In this document: in pieces, positions 6,384 to 6,659 of the stretch
Position numbering within the stretch: the first letter of the stretch is position 1
How the letters are laid out: every line of letters begins with the position of its first letter
Origin: an uncultured Elusimicrobia bacterium
Lineage (GTDB): Bacteria > Elusimicrobiota > Elusimicrobia > UBA1565 > UBA9628
Length of the DNA stretch: 6,659 bases
NCBI GenBank assembly: GCA_903874575.1
Contig: CAIQSZ010000094.1
Coordinates: forward strand, 1-6,659
Direction of reading: 5' to 3'
The notes under the pieces: generated by a model
Told to the model about the DNA's origin: nothing
The model's input: only the letters and a program-made list of their open reading frames with translations
Database searches by the model: none
Made by a program: the position numbers and the translations under genes

Positions 6384-6659
6384 TCAGAGTTTCGGCTTGC
6401 GGGCGGAGGCGAACAGGATCGCGCCCTGCCAGCCGAATACGAAGCAGGCGGCGCGGAACGGCGCGTAGCCGACCAGGCACAGAGCGTTCAGGACGGCCTC
6501 CTTGACGGCGACCAGGCTTCGCACCGCGCCCGCGCCGGCGGGCGGGACGGCGGCGCCGGGGGCCGGGTCGTGGCGCAACTGCTCGACGCCGAGCATGCGC
6601 GTGGCCAGCCCGAAGCTCAGGCGGTAGCGCGCCATGAGCCGGACGATCGGCAGAGGATA
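6384..6659 (-). CDS. 3' end of a truncated gene, possibly a class I SAM-dependent methyltransferase
   Basis: An open minus-strand frame enters from the right edge with no stop in its 91 visible codons and ends at 6384. An internal ATG at 6635 would give 83 residues, but the frame continues upstream of it as YPLPIVRL, so this is most likely the C-terminus of a longer protein. The tail has a helix-like VKEAVLNALCLVGYAPFR followed by GWQGAILFASARKPKL. The closing strand and ARKP ending resemble the C-terminal hairpin of class I SAM-dependent methyltransferases, common in polysaccharide loci. That resemblance is weak evidence, and no SAM-binding motif is inside the window. The gene converges on the amidotransferase with only 3 bp between the two stops and no obvious terminator. 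Confidence 0.62.
   Translation of the reverse strand, partial: YPLPIVRLMARYRLSFGLATRMLGVEQLRHDPAPGAAVPPAGAGAVRSLVAVKEAVLNALCLVGYAPFRAACFVFGWQGAILFASARKPKL

Noticed and set aside
1..6659. Mobile element, CRISPR array, tRNA/rRNA or toxin-antitoxin system
   Set aside because: No transposase, integrase, inverted terminal repeats, spaced repeat array or tRNA-like cloverleaf was seen. Non-coding space is limited to about 100 bp, and codon style looks uniform across the genes.

Overview
The window is GC-rich coding DNA with almost no free space. It reads as an internal piece of a bacterial surface-polysaccharide locus (O-antigen, capsule or exopolysaccharide type). Strong third-position GC bias and long spurious reading frames in the shadow frames fit a high-GC bacterium. 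A Wzx-type flippase, a GT4 glycosyltransferase and sugar-tailoring enzymes suggest a bacterium with an elaborate envelope. No marker gene is present, so I do not assign a phylum. Both window edges cut through genes.

Left half (1-2832, minus strand): a tightly packed run read right to left. It begins with a three-domain sugar C-methyltransferase (2832-1609). A small cupin of the sugar isomerase/epimerase type follows (1606-1232, 2-nt gap), then a GT4 glycosyltransferase (1223-63, 8-nt gap). Last is the first 16 codons of another gene with a strong ribosome binding site (49 to beyond base 1). The spacing argues for one transcript.

Middle (2833-2932): a 100-bp divergent intergenic region, the only non-coding stretch of any size. 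It holds a plausible minus-strand promoter, TTGCGA-N17-TAGAAT, whose predicted start leaves only about 6 nt of leader before the methyltransferase ATG. Next to it is a 9-bp direct repeat with an 11-bp period. A Shine-Dalgarno-like AGGGGG precedes a TTG start for the rightward genes.

Right half (2933-6380, plus strand): a MOP-superfamily oligosaccharide flippase, then, one base after its stop, a complete AsnB-type glutamine-dependent amidotransferase. From 6384 to the window edge on the minus strand lies the 3' end of a further gene, which meets the amidotransferase tail-to-tail with 3 bp between them.

Together the genes fit assembly of a repeat unit. The methyltransferase and cupin could modify a nucleotide-activated keto sugar, the GT4 enzyme adds a sugar to the lipid-linked chain, the AsnB-like enzyme may amidate a carboxylate (or make asparagine), and the flippase moves the lipid-linked unit across the inner membrane. 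I see no mobile element, CRISPR array, RNA gene or clearly novel system. The points of interest are the divergent control region and the likely substrates of the tailoring enzymes.
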